NCBI RefSeq assembly: GCF_013179735.1
Contig: NZ_JABMEG010000001.1
Location: forward strand, 806,001 to 870,000
Direction of reading: 5' to 3'
From: Permianibacter fluminis
Lineage (GTDB): Bacteria; Pseudomonadota; Gammaproteobacteria; Enterobacterales; Permianibacteraceae
DNA length: 64,000 nucleotides
Numbering within the stretch: position 1 is the stretch's first letter; each line of letters starts with the position of its first letter. A program made the position numbers and the translations under genes. Below the pieces are notes generated by a model. The model was given only the letters and a program-made list of their open reading frames with translations. It had not been told where the DNA came from and ran no database searches. Shown here in pieces: positions 1 through 8,076 of this stretch.

Positions 1-271
1 GTTCCGCAACGGCCACCATGAACAGATCTACGCGTCCAGCGCCGACTGGATGGATCGCAATCTGCATCACCGGGTCGAGGTCTGTTTTCCCATTCTGGAC
101 AAGGCGCTGGCGCGTCGCCTCAAACACGAAACGCTGGTCAATTATCTGCAGGACAACAGCCAGGCCTGGTTGCTGCAGCACGATGGCAGCTACCGCAAAG
201 CAAAACCGGGCAAGAAGCAGGCTTATCGCGCCCAACGGGCCTTGCTGCAGGCGCTGGCGGACGAAAGCTGA
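1..271 (+). CDS. ppk: Polyphosphate kinase, C-terminal end (partial)
   Basis: The reading frame is open from base 2 and ends in TGA at 269-271, so only the last 89 codons are present. The residues SSADWMDRNLHHRVEVCFPI match the C-terminal catalytic region of Ppk1, which makes inorganic polyphosphate from ATP. The tail (QAYRAQRALLQAL) also fits Ppk1. The catalytic histidines lie outside the window, so activity cannot be judged. The rest of the gene is upstream of base 1. Confidence 0.88.
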   Translation, partial: FRNGHHEQIYASSADWMDRNLHHRVEVCFPILDKALARRLKHETLVNYLQDNSQAWLLQHDGSYRKAKPGKKQAYRAQRALLQALADES

Positions 272-427
272 GCGCGCTCATCACGCAATCTCCAACCGCG
301 TCTATCGTCAGCACCAGTCACCCGCACTGCGCGCGTTTGCGATGCCGGCAAAGTCCGGTGCTACACTGACGCCATGTTCGGCGGCTGCCTTGCGCAGCCG
401 CCACCGTTCCTGTCGTGAGTGTGTGCC

Positions 428-934
428 ATGGTCGAGCCCGTTTTTTATCCGAAAGTCGCTGAAACCATCGATTCCTGGGACTTTGTCTTCCCGAACGACG
501 CCAATCCCTATGGCTCGATGTTCGGCGGCAAATTGCTCGCCATCATGGACACCACGGCCGCCATCGCCGCGATTCGCTATGCCGGCCGCACGGTGTCAAC
601 GGCGGCGGTTGAAGCGGTCGAGTTTGTTCATCCGGTGGTGGTCGGTGACCGGTTGAAAACCTCGGCCAAGGTGGTCCATGTCGGACGCAGTTCGATGATG
701 GTGCGAGTCGATGTCTATGTCGATCACGGCGGCGATGATTTCGAGCGCGCCACCCACGCCCATTTCGCCATGGTCGCTTTCGATGACCGGCGTAAACCGA
801 CGCCGGTGCCGCCACTGAAACTGGAAACGCCGGACGATCAGGCCGCGTTCAATCTGGCGGCGCAGATCCGCGAACAGGCACTGGCGCGCGCAAAGCAGGC
901 CAAACAGGCTGCCGACGCGGTCAAACCGAAATAA
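428..934 (+). CDS. Acyl-CoA thioesterase, hotdog fold
   Basis: A 168-residue single-domain hotdog protein. The segment NPYGSMFGGKLLAIMDTTAA (residues about 22-41) is the typical N-D-x-N-x-x-G-x-x-F-G-G helix entry of the YciA/BFIT-type acyl-CoA hydrolases, which cleave acyl-CoA to free acid and CoA. A later stretch (EFVHPVVVGDRL) forms the usual strand-turn. I chose ATG 428; an in-frame GTG at 419 would add three residues. A second hotdog thioesterase follows at 1031, so the two may be co-transcribed. The substrate chain length cannot be read from sequence. Confidence 0.85.
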   Translation: MVEPVFYPKVAETIDSWDFVFPNDANPYGSMFGGKLLAIMDTTAAIAAIRYAGRTVSTAAVEAVEFVHPVVVGDRLKTSAKVVHVGRSSMMVRVDVYVDHGGDDFERATHAHFAMVAFDDRRKPTPVPPLKLETPDDQAAFNLAAQIREQALARAKQAKQAADAVKPK

Positions 935-1030
935 GCATCGTCAAAACAAAAGCCGTGTCGCCCAACTGTTCACAGCCAGCACGACCAGCACCACAACCAC
1001 AATCATCGCCACTGTGCCAAGGATGCCGCC

Positions 1031-1507
1031 ATGACTCAGAACCGTAGCCAAACCCTGCGCTTTCTGGCCGAACCCGGCGAGGTCAATTTTGGTGGCAAGG
1101 TGCACGGCGGCAGCGTGATGAAATGGATCGATCAGGCTGGCTACACCTGCGCCGTCGGTTGGAGCGGTCAGTATTGCGTGACCGTTTATGTTGGCGGCAT
1201 CCGCTTTTACAAACCGGTGCATATCGGCAGCCTGGTCGAAGTGCAGGCGCAGGTGATCTACACCGGCAAGACTTCGCTGCACATCGCGGTGGATGTCAGC
1301 GCCGGCGATCCGCGCAGCCCGCACCGCGAGAAGACCACCCATTGCATCATCGTGTTCGTCGCAGTCGACAGCCAGGGCAAACCGATTCCGGTACCGCAAT
1401 GGCAACCGCAATCAGCCGAAGACAAGGCGATGGAAGAGTACGCCAAGAAGCTGATGGAGTTACGTCAGCAGATTGAAGAACAAATGGAACCGTTCCTGCC
1501 GACTTGA
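1031..1507 (+). CDS. Acyl-CoA thioesterase, hotdog fold (second copy)
   Basis: A 158-residue hotdog protein with the signature GEVNFGGKVHGGSVMKWIDQ (residues about 17-36), where the aspartate and glycine-rich helix form the acyl-CoA active site. It is 96 nt downstream of the preceding thioesterase, same strand, and resembles it in fold but not closely in sequence; they are likely diverged paralogues with different substrates. The C-terminus is a charged helix (KAMEEYAKKLMELRQQIEEQ), plausible for oligomer contacts. A small hairpin follows the stop. Confidence 0.85.
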   Translation: MTQNRSQTLRFLAEPGEVNFGGKVHGGSVMKWIDQAGYTCAVGWSGQYCVTVYVGGIRFYKPVHIGSLVEVQAQVIYTGKTSLHIAVDVSAGDPRSPHREKTTHCIIVFVAVDSQGKPIPVPQWQPQSAEDKAMEEYAKKLMELRQQIEEQMEPFLPT

Positions 1508-1536
1508 TAGTTTACTGGGTTAATTTCAATCCCTGA

Positions 1537-1555
1537 CGAACCTGAGACAGGTTCG
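1537..1555. other. Small hairpin after thioesterase
   Basis: CGAACCTG and CAGGTTCG pair around an AGA loop between two convergent genes. There is no clear T-run on either side, so terminator function is only a guess. Confidence 0.35.
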
Positions 1556-1562
1556 ATAAGCT

Positions 1563-2144
1563 TTAGTCAAATATGGCCACCAACTCCGAATTGCCTGCAG
1601 GGACACGTACTGTCCTATTCTTCGGATGTCTCCAGAAGATCCGATATTCATTTTGCCAAGCATCTTCAGTTGACTTTAAAAAATGATTTCTCTGGTGGCT
1701 GCTAGTGTACTCGCACGATCCCATAACTCCCTTAAAACCAAGTTGTTTATCAATGACTCTCCTCAATTTTTCAACATTGTAGATCTTGACGCATGCTGCC
1801 TTACCCAATTTCCTGGCAATCTCTTCGCTAAAGCTGTTACTAAGTGACAGGGTCAGTCCGTCATCCGTGTAATAGTTAGCATTCACTATGTCAGGGATAC
1901 GCTGACCATTAAAGTACGAGTTAGTAATAGTCAATCCCCGCACATTTGCACCATCACCAATATGAATAATGGGGGATAAACTTTTCAGGTCTATGGGCGA
2001 TTCGTGTACAAGATTTTCATCAGGCGTCTTGGTTCCTACTCGCGTGTCATTCTTATAGGTGCTAGCAAGAAATAGGGGAATAATCCCACCACTAATCCAT
2101 GCATCAGCCCATTCAACTTTCGTTAGGTATAGATATTTTTCCAT
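1563..2144 (-). CDS. Hypothetical protein, AT-rich orphan
   Basis: A 193-residue protein I do not recognise. It has no signal peptide or membrane segment. The C-terminal half contains an HHxxH-free but conserved-looking stretch (GVMGSCEYTSSHQRNHF, then NEYRIFWRHPKN), which resembles short proteins found in defence or phage-related loci without matching one I can name. Its base composition is clearly more AT-rich than its neighbours, and its codon use (AAT, TTA, AGA-type codons) differs too, which suggests recent transfer. It lies convergent to the thioesterase gene and beside a dispersed repeat at 2196-2516. Confidence 0.6.
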   Translation of the reverse strand: MEKYLYLTKVEWADAWISGGIIPLFLASTYKNDTRVGTKTPDENLVHESPIDLKSLSPIIHIGDGANVRGLTITNSYFNGQRIPDIVNANYYTDDGLTLSLSNSFSEEIARKLGKAACVKIYNVEKLRRVIDKQLGFKGVMGSCEYTSSHQRNHFLKSTEDAWQNEYRIFWRHPKNRTVRVPAGNSELVAIFD

Positions 2145-2195
2145 TCAACACCAGCCCTTGTTGTCTGAATGAGCTTAGCAAAAGGATTCACAGCC

Positions 2196-2516
2196 GCCCG
2201 TCCGACGAGCCGAGCAGCGGAGCGCAGTCTGGGTCAACAGCCCGAAGGGGCAAGGCATGGACGCCGAAGCCTTTTCTGACTGTACATGGATGTATTGTCA
2301 GAAAAGCCCCAGACGGAGTGAGCAGCGCAGGGAACCGCGCGTAGCGCGGCGAGGAGTCGGGCATGTTTCTTTGGTAACTTTCTTTGCGTCAAAGAAAGTT
2401 ACCCGCCTGCCGGGGCGGGACCCGGCAAACCATCCGCACGAACAACCGTGGAAATAGCGAATAGAGCAGAGCGGCAATGCCCCCACCCTAACCCTCCCCC
2501 TGGCAGGGGAGGGAAC
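2196..2516. repeat. Dispersed repeat element, copy A
   Basis: This gap between the orphan and the diguanylate cyclase carries an element repeated at 51420-51713. Shared blocks are GCCCGTCYGACGAGCCGAGC at the left end, a GTAGCGCGGCGAGGA-like block, GGGCATGTTTCTTTG, a perfect 13-bp inverted repeat (GTAACTTTCTTTG at 2374-2386 and CAAAGAAAGTTAC at 2390-2402), a GACCCGGCAAACCAT block, and a CCCTCCCC/GGGGAGGG hairpin at the right end. The middle differs between copies. Short frames in it look like repeat sequence rather than genes. Confidence 0.7.
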
Positions 2517-2519
2517 AAA

Positions 2520-4145
2520 TCAGGCCGCCGACTCTTCCGCGGCACCGACTCCTTTGCGTTCACAGCAGACCTGATTGCGGCCCTTGCCCTTGGCGCGATA
2601 CAGCGCGGTGTCGGCGCGGTGAAAGACGTCGCGCGGAACATCATCGCCTTCGAATTCGGCGACGCCAAATGACACCGTGACGTTGATGCTCTGGCCGCCG
2701 ATGCTGGGATTGGTCTGGGCAATGCGCTGACGCAGTTTGTTGATCGCCTTGGTGGCGTCGACCAGCCCGGTTTCCGGCAACAGGATGACAAACTCTTCGC
2801 CGCCATAACGGGCGACAAAATCCGATTCGCGAATGCCGTGGCGCAGCATGGTCGAAATGTGTTTGAGCACGGCGTCGCCGGCCATGTGACCGTATTTGTC
2901 GTTGACCTGTTTGAAATGATCAATGTCACAGATGACCATGGCCATCTTGCCGCGATAACGGCGCCAGCGACTGTATTCCTGATTGAGCCGATCGTGATAG
3001 GCGTGCCGGTTCGGAATATGGGTCAGTGCATCGGTGGCGGCGCGGGTGCGCTGCTCGGACAGGCTGTCGCGCAGCCGGGCTGATTCGTCTTCGGTGGCAC
3101 GCAATTGTTCGCGCAGTGCTTTCAGTTCCTGTTCGCTGCGCTGCTGGCGCTGCTTTTGTGAATCCCGGAACCGATCCACGCCTTCCAGAATCCGGTCGAG
3201 CCGGCTTTCGATATCGGCTTGCAGCGTCGGCAAATCGGTGGCATTGCTGACGCAGTCATGCAGGCCTTTCATGTGCGTGCGCATGTCGGTGTCGAGCTGC
3301 GCGCTATCGGCGGCGGCGGCGCTGTCGCGTTCGCCGCTGTTCTGCAGAAACGATTGCACTTTCGCCAGCCGGGTGCTGAGCTGGGTCAGGAATTGTTCGA
3401 ACTGCGCTTGCTCAACCGCGCTGGCATCGAGCAGCACGCTGGCCAGCTCTTCAACCAGCTCGACCAGTTTGTCCGGATCATGCACCTGAACAAATTGCTG
3501 ACGCAGTTGCCGCAAACCAACGCGGTTCGGTTCCGGCAACTGCATGCTGTCGATCAGCCGCAGCAGCGGATCGGTGATTTCGGCGCTGACTTTGTTACTG
3601 CTTTCGTGATCGCTGCTGCTCGTCGCGGCCGTTTTGCCAAACCAGCGTTGCCACAGCGATTGTTTGTCCGGCCAGCGCAGGCAGGCGCGGACAATGCCGG
3701 CGGCGAGTTCAGAACCGTTGGCTGGTGGTGCCGATTGCAGTTTGCGCAAATCGGTGGCGACGGCCGGCGGCAGATCTTCGGTCAAAAAGGCACTGAGCAA
3801 TTCACTGGCATTGACGCCGAGTTTGAGCTTGTTGCTGGTTTCATCGCCAATGCGGCGCAGTACATCGGTGATGCCATCGACTTTCTGTTGAATGGCGCTG
3901 CTGTCGCCGTTGCTGCGCACGGTTTGCCGCAAGGCATTGAGTGCTTGATCAAGTTGTTCGTGGACGCCGTTGGCGGCAAAGCTGACTTTCACCAGCGCGC
4001 GACGCAGCAGATCCAGTTCGGTCGGATCGGCTTCCGGCGCGACGTTTGTTGCGGCATTGGCAGCCGCTGTTGTAGCCGCTGCGTTACTGCCGGCCGCAGT
4101 CGGTGCTGTCAGCGGCGGCAAATCGAGATCACGTTTACGGGTCAC
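2520..4145 (-). CDS. Diguanylate cyclase (GGDEF domain)
   Basis: 541 residues. The C-terminal GGDEF domain (about 365-525) has the active-site motif GGEEF at 448-452 and an RESD inhibitory-site motif at 439-442, five residues upstream, so it should make c-di-GMP from two GTP and be product-inhibited. A coiled coil (about 315-370) precedes it. The N-terminal 300 residues are helical and alanine-rich with no membrane segment; I recognise no sensor domain, so the input is unknown and the protein is probably cytosolic. Transcribed in the same direction as the upstream phosphodiesterase at 4315-5142. Confidence 0.9.
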   Translation of the reverse strand: MTRKRDLDLPPLTAPTAAGSNAAATTAAANAATNVAPEADPTELDLLRRALVKVSFAANGVHEQLDQALNALRQTVRSNGDSSAIQQKVDGITDVLRRIGDETSNKLKLGVNASELLSAFLTEDLPPAVATDLRKLQSAPPANGSELAAGIVRACLRWPDKQSLWQRWFGKTAATSSSDHESSNKVSAEITDPLLRLIDSMQLPEPNRVGLRQLRQQFVQVHDPDKLVELVEELASVLLDASAVEQAQFEQFLTQLSTRLAKVQSFLQNSGERDSAAAADSAQLDTDMRTHMKGLHDCVSNATDLPTLQADIESRLDRILEGVDRFRDSQKQRQQRSEQELKALREQLRATEDESARLRDSLSEQRTRAATDALTHIPNRHAYHDRLNQEYSRWRRYRGKMAMVICDIDHFKQVNDKYGHMAGDAVLKHISTMLRHGIRESDFVARYGGEEFVILLPETGLVDATKAINKLRQRIAQTNPSIGGQSINVTVSFGVAEFEGDDVPRDVFHRADTALYRAKGKGRNQVCCERKGVGAAEESAA

Positions 4146-4314
4146 GGTTCAGGCCATCCGTCATGGCGGGTTGAATTCGGGTGCGGACGGTGACGGCAAA
4201 TTCGCGCGCGCGGCACGCTGGTTTCGCAATACAAGCCCACTGTTCAAACCTACTGTTCACGCTCGTCGAATGCTCGTCGGGCCAATCAACTTCGTTAGCT
4301 CAAGCAATCATTCG

Positions 4315-5142
4315 TCACGCCAGCCGACGCGGCATGGCACCGGGCGCCAAGGGCATCCGGTGACTGGCCTCGCCGAGCGTCATCGCTTCCGGCAATTCCA
4401 GCGCCATGGCGACCGGCAGATGGTCGGAATAACAGTATGGCAGCACTTCCACAGCCTGCACGGTCAAGGCGGCGCTGACCAGGATGTGGTCGAGCTGGCG
4501 TTGCGGTTGCCAGCTCGGGAAGGTCAGGCTGGTTTTTGGCAGGCCTTTCAGCGCCATGCCGTGGCGGCCAAAGCAGTCGACGATTTCCTGGGCCTCGCAA
4601 TTGGTGTCGCCCATCAGCACCAGATACGGATACTGCTTGACCTGCTCGGCGAGGAAATCGAGTTGATGCCGGCGCGCGCGCTTGCCAAGGCTCAGGTGCA
4701 CCGCGACCAGCACCAGCGACGGACTGGCCTGCTTGTCGGCGCCGCCAAGAAAGGCCTGAATGGCGCCGCGACCGGGAATGAGACCGGGCAAGCGGTGTTC
4801 ATGCACCTGCCGGACCGGGTAACGCGACAGCAGGCCGTTGCCGTGCTGGCCGAGCTGGGCGAGGTTGCGGGTGCGCTGGGCATGCCAGTACGGGAAGCCG
4901 GCCAAATCGGCCAGGTATTCGACCTGATTGATAAAGCCGGAACGCAGGCTGCCGCCGTCGGCCTCCTGCAGCGCGACCACATCGAAGCTGGTCAGCAGGC
5001 CGGCGATGCGACGCAAGTTGCTCGGCGATGCCTTGTGCGGCAGCAGATGGCGCCAGCCGCGGGTCAGGTAATCGCTGGTGCGCTCGGTGGTGATGCCGCA
5101 CTGGATATTCCAGGACAGCAGGCGGAGGCTGGTGGTGGTCAT
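4315..5142 (-). CDS. Endonuclease/exonuclease/phosphatase family protein
   Basis: 275 residues with the EEP fold motifs in order: LLSWNIQCG near the N-terminus, VVALQEADGG (metal-binding glutamate), a central HLSLGKRARRHQ block, LMGDTNCE (aspartate and asparagine), and RQLDHILVS plus YSDHLPV (catalytic DH and SDH). All catalytic positions are present, so it is likely an active metal-dependent phosphodiesterase. There is no signal peptide. The substrate (nucleic acid, phospholipid or other phosphodiester) cannot be told. The next gene downstream, same strand, is the diguanylate cyclase, 169 nt away. Confidence 0.85.
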   Translation of the reverse strand: MTTTSLRLLSWNIQCGITTERTSDYLTRGWRHLLPHKASPSNLRRIAGLLTSFDVVALQEADGGSLRSGFINQVEYLADLAGFPYWHAQRTRNLAQLGQHGNGLLSRYPVRQVHEHRLPGLIPGRGAIQAFLGGADKQASPSLVLVAVHLSLGKRARRHQLDFLAEQVKQYPYLVLMGDTNCEAQEIVDCFGRHGMALKGLPKTSLTFPSWQPQRQLDHILVSAALTVQAVEVLPYCYSDHLPVAMALELPEAMTLGEASHRMPLAPGAMPRRLA

Positions 5143-5336
5143 GGCAACAGCAACATCATGGCAAGCTCGGGCTCATGGCGATTGCGGCCTGCAACGGTCG
5201 GCCAGTGGACGCGTAACGGCAAGCATAGCCGGCACGGCGGCAATGGCGAGCGGCATAATTGTCAGCGCCGGTGTCGATATTGCCGCGCTTGTCCGCGGCG
5301 CTATCGATGTCCCTGACATGGGGTCGGACCGGCAAT

Positions 5337-5366
5337 AAAAAAAGCGGCTCGAAAGCCGCTTTTTTC
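5337..5366. terminator. Bidirectional rho-independent terminator
   Basis: AAAGCGGCT and AGCCGCTTT pair around CGAA, flanked by an A-run on the left and a T-run on the right. It lies downstream of the cytochrome c4 gene on the minus strand. Confidence 0.85.
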
Positions 5367-5426
5367 ATTCATCAGATTCGCTATTCAGCAAATCCGGTTC
5401 AGCAAGGCCGAGTCAACAAACCCGGT

Positions 5427-6056
5427 TCAGTGCAGGCCGACCAGATAATTGGCCAGCGCCGTGATTTGCTCGTCGGTCAGGTTCTTGGCCGCACCACGCA
5501 TCATGCCGTTCGGGTCGTTCTTGCGCTCGCCGGCGCGGAAGGCCTTCAGCTGCTTGATGGTGTAATCGACCTGCTGGCCGCTGATCGACGGGAATTTCGC
5601 TGCCGGCATGCCGGTGCCATTCGGGCCGTGGCAGGCGGTGCAGGCCGGCACGCCGCGGCTGGCGTCGCCGCCGCGGTACAGTTTCTGACCCGCGTCGAGA
5701 AACTCTTTCTTGACGCCGGCGTAGTGCACTTGCTGGCTGCTGAAATACGCGGCCAGATCGGCCATGTCGGCGTCAGTCAGCGGTGCCGCCATCGGCGACA
5801 TCGACGGATCGTAACGGCCGTCGGCGCCCTGGGTTTCGCCGCCTTTCTTCAAATCGTGCAGCTGCTTGACGATGTAGGCTTCGCCCTGACCGGCCAGCTT
5901 CGGCCAGATCGGGGTGACACTATTGCCATCCGGGCCATGGCAGGCGGCGCAAACGGCCGATTTGGCCTTGCCGGCAGCGGCATCCGCCAGTGCGGACGGG
6001 GAAACCAGGCTGGCGAAAGCGCCAACCACAGCAGCCAGAACAAACAGTTTCTTCAT
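5427..6056 (-). CDS. Cytochrome c4, dihaem
   Basis: 209 residues with a cleavable signal peptide (about 1-25, ending in ALADA) and two c-type haem sites, CAACH at 36-40 and CTACH at 139-143. Methionines in SMSPMAAP and NDPNGMMRG are likely axial ligands. Two tandem cytochrome c domains of about 90 residues are the hallmark of cytochrome c4, a periplasmic electron carrier to terminal oxidases. It is divergent from engB, an arrangement common in Pseudomonas-like genomes, and ends at the terminator at 5337-5366. Confidence 0.92.
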   Translation of the reverse strand: MKKLFVLAAVVGAFASLVSPSALADAAAGKAKSAVCAACHGPDGNSVTPIWPKLAGQGEAYIVKQLHDLKKGGETQGADGRYDPSMSPMAAPLTDADMADLAAYFSSQQVHYAGVKKEFLDAGQKLYRGGDASRGVPACTACHGPNGTGMPAAKFPSISGQQVDYTIKQLKAFRAGERKNDPNGMMRGAAKNLTDEQITALANYLVGLH

Positions 6057-6228
6057 GGTGGAATCCGGGAGCTAAGCCAATCAGCGTGACCGACCCGCAC
6101 TAGCGTAGCTGCTAGAATGCCGGTCCGGCGGCAAAAACCGCGCGATTATACGGGCTAACCTGGGCAAACGCCCAGCCCGTGCACCATCAAAACCTGTGTT
6201 CTCAACCGAGGTCAGTTCGGCACCGCTT

Positions 6229-6825
6229 ATGGATTACAACCACGCCCGCTTCCTGCTTTCCGCCCCGGGCCGGCATCTGCTGCCGGCCGATGAAGGCATC
6301 GAGGTCGCATTTGCCGGCCGTTCCAACGCTGGCAAGAGCACGGCGCTGAATGCGCTGACCAACCAGAAAGGCCTGGCCCGGACCTCGAAAACCCCGGGCC
6401 GGACCCAGCTCATCAACCTGTTCGAGCTCGATCCGGAACGGCGGCTGGTCGACTTGCCCGGCTATGGCTATGCCGCGGTCTCGCACACGCTGAAAGACCA
6501 ATGGCAGCGTGCGCTGGCCGATTACCTGAAAGCCCGGCAATGCCTGCGCGGCATTGTCCTGCTGATGGATATCCGGCATCCGCTGACCGATCACGATCTG
6601 CTGATGCTGGAACTGGCCGACGCCGCCGGCAAACCGGTGCACATGCTGCTGACCAAGGCCGACAAACTGGCCTTTGGCGCCCGCAAGAACGCCCTGCTCG
6701 CCCTGCAAAAAGAATTGCGTGGCGACCCGCGTTACAGCGCCCAGCTGTTTTCGGCCACCGAAAATATCGGCATGGACGAGCTGAAAGCCAAAATGGACGA
6801 ATGGTACGACGCGCAAGAAGATTGA
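6229..6825 (+). CDS. engB: Ribosome biogenesis GTPase YihA/YsxC (EngB)
   Basis: 198 residues from ATG 6229. GTPase motifs: G1 [10 protein letters not shown] (about 29-38), the switch region [14 protein letters not shown] (G2), G3 [10 protein letters not shown]4 LLTKADK and a G5-like FSATENIG. EngB acts in assembly of the large ribosomal subunit. An in-frame GTG at 6196 would add 11 residues; I prefer the ATG because the resulting N-terminus ([13 protein letters not shown]) matches the length of the family. A strong terminator follows at 6870-6899. Confidence 0.93.
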   Translation: MDYNHARFLLSAPGRHLLPADEGIEVAFAGRSNAGKSTALNALTNQKGLARTSKTPGRTQLINLFELDPERRLVDLPGYGYAAVSHTLKDQWQRALADYLKARQCLRGIVLLMDIRHPLTDHDLLMLELADAAGKPVHMLLTKADKLAFGARKNALLALQKELRGDPRYSAQLFSATENIGMDELKAKMDEWYDAQED

Positions 6826-6869
6826 CCGCCGCGCACCGAACCGGCGTCAGAATGGCGAATTCAAGGCAA

Positions 6870-6899
6870 AAAAAAGCGCTGCAGATGCAGCGCTTTTTT
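6870..6899. terminator. Bidirectional terminator between engB and PEP-CTERM gene
   Basis: AAAAAAGCGCTGC and GCAGCGCTTTTTT pair around AGAT. The A-run and T-run let it serve both convergent genes. Confidence 0.88.
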
Positions 6900-6912
6900 C
6901 ATGCAGAAATGA

Positions 6913-7530
6913 TCAGGCGGCTTTGCGACGCAGGCGCAGCGCAACCAGACCCAGACCCAGCAGGGCAATGCCAGCCGGCTCCGGCACTTCAACTTGGTCA
7001 GCAACGTCAACGTTCAGCACGTGGAACGCCCAGCTGCCGTTGCGGCCATCGTTGCTGTTCAGCACGCCGTTGAAATCGGCTTGCGGACCATAACCCAGGG
7101 TGTGGGTGAAATGGGCATCGCCGTCATAACGGAAACCGTCGCTCAGGTTGGCACCGGCAGCGAAGTTGTCGTATTGGGCAATGGTCAGGAAGTAAGTACC
7201 GGCATTCAGGGCGACCGAGTAATAGGTATCCCAAGTGCCGTGGGTGTAGCTGACGCCATTCGACATCGTCGAACCGACGTTGCCGCCGTCATCCTGTTGC
7301 TGGACCAGACCGCCCATCGCATTCCAGATGGCGATGATCGGGTCGAAACCGCCGTCATCCCACGACGACGAGAAAATCGTCACGGTGCCCGGGTTGTCGA
7401 TGTGGAAGCTCAGGGTGACGATATCGTTGTCTTGCGAAAACGTACCGTTGAAATCGTAATCTTGCAGATCAGCGCTGGCGCTGCCGGCAACAAAGGCCAG
7501 GGCGGCGGCAAACAGGGCACGGAACTTCAT
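6913..7530 (-). CDS. PEP-CTERM sorting domain protein (DVUA0089-like)
   Basis: 205 residues from ATG 7530, which has a good AGGAG ribosome site just upstream; a longer frame to 7557 lacks one. A signal peptide (about 1-20, ASA-D cleavage) starts the protein. The C-terminus is a PEP-CTERM tail: VPEP, a hydrophobic helix (GIALLGLGLVAL) and RLRRKAA, recognised by exosortase for surface or matrix export. The body (WDDGGFDPIIAIWNAMGG, DNFAAG, GDAHFTHTLG) resembles the DVUA0089 family of exported proteins. No exosortase gene lies in this window. Function is probably structural in extracellular matrix. Confidence 0.85.
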   Translation of the reverse strand: MKFRALFAAALAFVAGSASADLQDYDFNGTFSQDNDIVTLSFHIDNPGTVTIFSSSWDDGGFDPIIAIWNAMGGLVQQQDDGGNVGSTMSNGVSYTHGTWDTYYSVALNAGTYFLTIAQYDNFAAGANLSDGFRYDGDAHFTHTLGYGPQADFNGVLNSNDGRNGSWAFHVLNVDVADQVEVPEPAGIALLGLGLVALRLRRKAA

Positions 7531-8076
7531 CAAAACTCTCCTTGTGATAACCGGCAAACGCGGTGCTGCGTCACAGCAAAAACCGATCCAAAGACTAACT
7601 GCTTGATTTATCTCGGTTAATACGGCGTGGTCAGACTAGTCTGTAAATTTCCCCGACACTCTCGTACCGCTTCTGCCCGGTTTCGCCGCATCGAATACCG
7701 ACCGCGCGCTCAAAGGCGATCTACCCACAGGGGTTTACAAGAGGGGCTCGCAACAGGGGTCAGCTAGAGGTCCAGATGAAGGGTTCGCGCAAATGGCTCG
7801 AACCGCATTGGCCCGAACTACGACGGCCCGAACCCTGCTGGCAGAAAAAAGAAACCCCGGCAGCGGAGGGCGCATGCCGGGGGAGTACAGACCGGCTTGG
7901 GGAAACCGATCCGAAGATCCCGCGTATGGAGGGAGGGCGGGAGAGCGCACGTCATGTGCACTCGCTGACTATGACGCCACAGTGCGGAATTTGTTTCCGT
8001 CAACGGGTGTAAGAATGTGTGATCGGCGGCCGTGAAAATTCACGTTCGCCGCGCGCGCTGCCGATTACATCCCGAT
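7531..8076. other. Intergenic region upstream of PEP-CTERM gene
   Basis: 546 bases with no gene I can support; several short frames show no start signals or domains. It holds a 12-bp perfect palindrome, CAGACTAGTCTG at 7632-7643, about 100 nt upstream of the PEP-CTERM start, which could be an operator, and a stem at 8024-8051 (CGGCG and CGTGAA pairing with TTCACG and CGCCG) just after the polA stop that may be a weak terminator for polA. Confidence 0.4.

Noticed and set aside
7735-8035. Small overlapping frames after polA
   Set aside because: They lie on both strands in a GC-rich gap with no start signal, domain or codon bias to support a gene.
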